From Allobaculum sp. (GTDB lineage Bacteria > Bacillota_I > Bacilli_A > Erysipelotrichales > Erysipelotrichaceae): a DNA stretch of 6,163 bases. Both the position numbers and the translations under genes were made by a program. The stretch is taken from contig JAAVAY010000035.1 in NCBI GenBank assembly GCA_014803815.1, positions 10,869 through 17,031 on the forward strand. The letters are read 5' to 3'. The notes below the pieces were generated by a model. The model saw only the letters and a program-made list of their open reading frames with translations. It was not told the origin of the DNA and searched no databases. Shown here one piece after another: positions 4,339 to 6,163 of this stretch (the first letter of the stretch is position 1; the number at the start of each line of letters is the position of its first letter).

Positions 4339-6163
4339 ATGCCAGATAAAAAAAGCGTCACTATTGAGGAATGTTTTGATAACATCCGCACTTACATCAA
4401 AAAACCAGAAAACATCGAATTACTCGAAAGAGCATGGGCGTTCGCCCAAAAGGCTCATGCGGGACAATTTCGTAAATCGGGAGAACCCTATACCATTCAT
4501 GTCATTCAAGTGGCTAACATTTTAGCTAGCTTGCATTGTTCTCCTAGCGTCATTGCGGCCGGACTTTTGCATGATACTTTAGAGGATTGCGAGTGGGTAA
4601 CGCATGAAATGTTGGAGAAGGAATTTTCTCCTAAAATTGCTGAACTCGTGGAAAGTGTAACCAAGATCAATAACATGAAACACGAGTTCAAAAATGAAGA
4701 AGAATACCAAGCACGCAATCACCGTAAAATTTTTATGGCGATGGTCGCCGACATTCGAGTGGTTTTAATCAAATTGGCCGATCGCTTACACAATATGCGC
4801 ACTCTTCAATATCAAAAACCCGAAAAACAAAAGAAAATTGCGCAAGAAACTCTTACCGTTTACGCTCCCTTGGCTCATCGTCTTGGGATTTCGCACATCA
4901 AAACGGAACTCGAAGATCTCTCCTTTAAATATCTTGAACCCGAAGAATACCAAAAAATAAAAGGGTTAGTTGCGGAACGCGAAGAATCGCGTAAAGCACA
5001 AATTCAAGAGATGATGACCGATATCGAGACCATCTTGCAATACCACTCTATTCCTTATCGCATCTTTGGTCGCTCCAAACACTTCTACTCCATCTATAAA
5101 AAGATGAAGACCAAAAATAAGCGCTTTGAAGAGATCTTGGATTTGCAAGCAATTCGCATCGTTACCGATACTCCTATGCATTGTTATGAAATCTTAGGCT
5201 ATATTCATGCGACCTATCGTCCCATGCCAGGTCGCTTTAAAGATTACATTGCTATGCCCAAGAACAATCGATACCAATCGCTTCATACCACTGTTGTGGA
5301 TCCGAGTAGTGGACATATTTTCGAAATTCAGATTCGAACGGAAGAAATGGACGAAGTAGCCGAACAAGGAGTGGCTGCTCACTGGTTTTACAAAGAAAAT
5401 GGACCTAATCCTGACGATCATCAACCCATGCAACTCGAAGATAAGCTCTCTTGGTTCCGAGATTTTGCGATCATCACCGATGAGGACAACGAAGATCCGT
5501 TGGAATACACTCTGGCCATTCAAAAGGATATCTTTGAAGCTAATGTCTGTTGCTTTACCCCTCGTGGCGACATGATTGACTTACCGGCTGGATCTACTCC
5601 CATTGATTTTGCCTATCGCATTCATACTGAAGTAGGTCATATGGCTGTCGGAGCGCTTGTCAATAATGTCATGGTGCCGCTCAATACCATTTTGAAGACT
5701 GGCGATATCGTTCAAATTAAAACAAGTAAGCTTTCCAATGGCCCTTCTCGCGATTGGTTGAACGTGGTACAAAGTCCACATGCACGTAGCAAGATTCGCC
5801 AATTTTTCCAGAAAAAGGATCAAGCTGAGCGTAAAGAAGCTCTTCGTGCCGGCCAAAGCATTTTAGAAAGTGAACTCAAAAACAACCATTTAGAGCCAAA
5901 TGTTTTAAAACGAGAACCGAAAAAGCTCGAGATGGTTCTTGCTGGCCTTCCTTATCGCAATTTGGAAGAATTACTCGTGGCCATTGGAACCAAGCAACTT
6001 TCTCCGACCACCATTATTGCTCGTCTTCAAATGAGCGATGCCTTCTTTGATCATTCGAGCAATGAAGAAATCATTAAGCGCTTTACTCCTGCAGAACCAA
6101 AGCGAAAAGTCGCTGATTGTGGCATTAGTGTGGCTGGTATTGATTCCATTCAAGTGTCCTTGG
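4339..6163 (+). CDS. rel: Bifunctional (p)ppGpp synthetase/hydrolase Rel (RelA/SpoT family), 3' end outside the window
   Basis: Makes (p)ppGpp from ATP and GTP/GDP during amino-acid starvation and also hydrolyses it; acts on the ribosome and in the cytoplasm. 608 codons are present of a usual 730-750. The HD hydrolase domain looks active: GQFRKSGEPYTIH (42-54; Arg45, His54), LLHDTLED (76-83; His78, Asp79, Glu82, Asp83) and KLADRLHNMRTL (145-156; Asp148, Asn152). The synthetase domain has GRSKHFYSIYKKM (244-256), Asp268 in LDLQAIRIV, RFKD (299-302, the charge signature of bifunctional Rel rather than monofunctional RelA), YQSLHTTVV (312-320), EIQIRT (329-334) and GVAAHW (344-349). A TGS domain follows: CFTPRGDMIDLPAGSTPIDFAY (405-426), His429, and GDIVQI (455-460), then RDWLNVV (471-477) and the helical region. 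The sequence ends around ISVAGIDSIQV, just before the expected cysteines of the zinc-finger domain; the ACT domain is missing. Asp338 replaces a usually conserved His. Confidence 0.96.
   Translation, partial: MPDKKSVTIEECFDNIRTYIKKPENIELLERAWAFAQKAHAGQFRKSGEPYTIHVIQVANILASLHCSPSVIAAGLLHDTLEDCEWVTHEMLEKEFSPKIAELVESVTKINNMKHEFKNEEEYQARNHRKIFMAMVADIRVVLIKLADRLHNMRTLQYQKPEKQKKIAQETLTVYAPLAHRLGISHIKTELEDLSFKYLEPEEYQKIKGLVAEREESRKAQIQEMMTDIETILQYHSIPYRIFGRSKHFYSIYKKMKTKNKRFEEILDLQAIRIVTDTPMHCYEILGYIHATYRPMPGRFKDYIAMPKNNRYQSLHTTVVDPSSGHIFEIQIRTEEMDEVAEQGVAAHWFYKENGPNPDDHQPMQLEDKLSWFRDFAIITDEDNEDPLEYTLAIQKDIFEANVCCFTPRGDMIDLPAGSTPIDFAYRIHTEVGHMAVGALVNNVMVPLNTILKTGDIVQIKTSKLSNGPSRDWLNVVQSPHARSKIRQFFQKKDQAERKEALRAGQSILESELKNNHLEPNVLKREPKKLEMVLAGLPYRNLEELLVAIGTKQLSPTTIIARLQMSDAFFDHSSNEEIIKRFTPAEPKRKVADCGISVAGIDSIQVSL

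Noticed and set aside
4506..6153. Several minus-strand open frames of 60-109 residues
   Set aside because: All lie antisense to rel, whose plus-strand frame is intact with full family motifs.

Overview
The window reads as an ordinary chromosomal segment of a low-to-moderate GC bacterium. The gene order recJ - apt - rel, the Gram-positive style of the ExoA protein, and Shine-Dalgarno sequences resembling AAAGGnGGTGA all point to Bacillota (Firmicutes). The slimmed-down, divergent RecJ hints at a lineage near Erysipelotrichia or Mollicutes, but that is only a guess. No mobile elements, CRISPR arrays, rRNA or tRNA genes were seen.

Left arm (1-1633, minus strand): a two-gene unit. A membrane-anchored family 2 glycosyltransferase of the GtrB / polyprenyl-phosphate hexosyltransferase type (620-1633) is followed, with a 4-base ATGA overlap, by exodeoxyribonuclease III / AP endonuclease exoA, which runs off the left edge of the window. 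A short divergent intergenic region (1634-1792) carries the starts of both arms.

Right arm (1793-6163, plus strand): recJ (single-strand DNA exonuclease), apt (adenine phosphoribosyltransferase) and rel (bifunctional ppGpp synthetase/hydrolase, cut by the right edge). This trio is a conserved neighbourhood in Bacillota. Here the genes are spaced rather than packed: a 359-base structured, AT-rich region separates recJ from apt, and a strong intrinsic terminator separates apt from rel. The sequence therefore suggests separate transcripts, at least in part. Functionally, Apt salvages adenine to AMP, and Rel makes and degrades (p)ppGpp and adjusts purine metabolism; RecJ and ExoA are DNA repair nucleases on opposite arms.

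No new biological system is evident. The points most worth a second look are: a correctly phased A_AAA_AAG slippery heptamer just before the glycosyltransferase stop, where a -1 shift would read straight into exoA; the two hairpins in the apt leader, one touching the Shine-Dalgarno; a possible leaderless or near-leaderless recJ start; and the reduced, motif-divergent RecJ.
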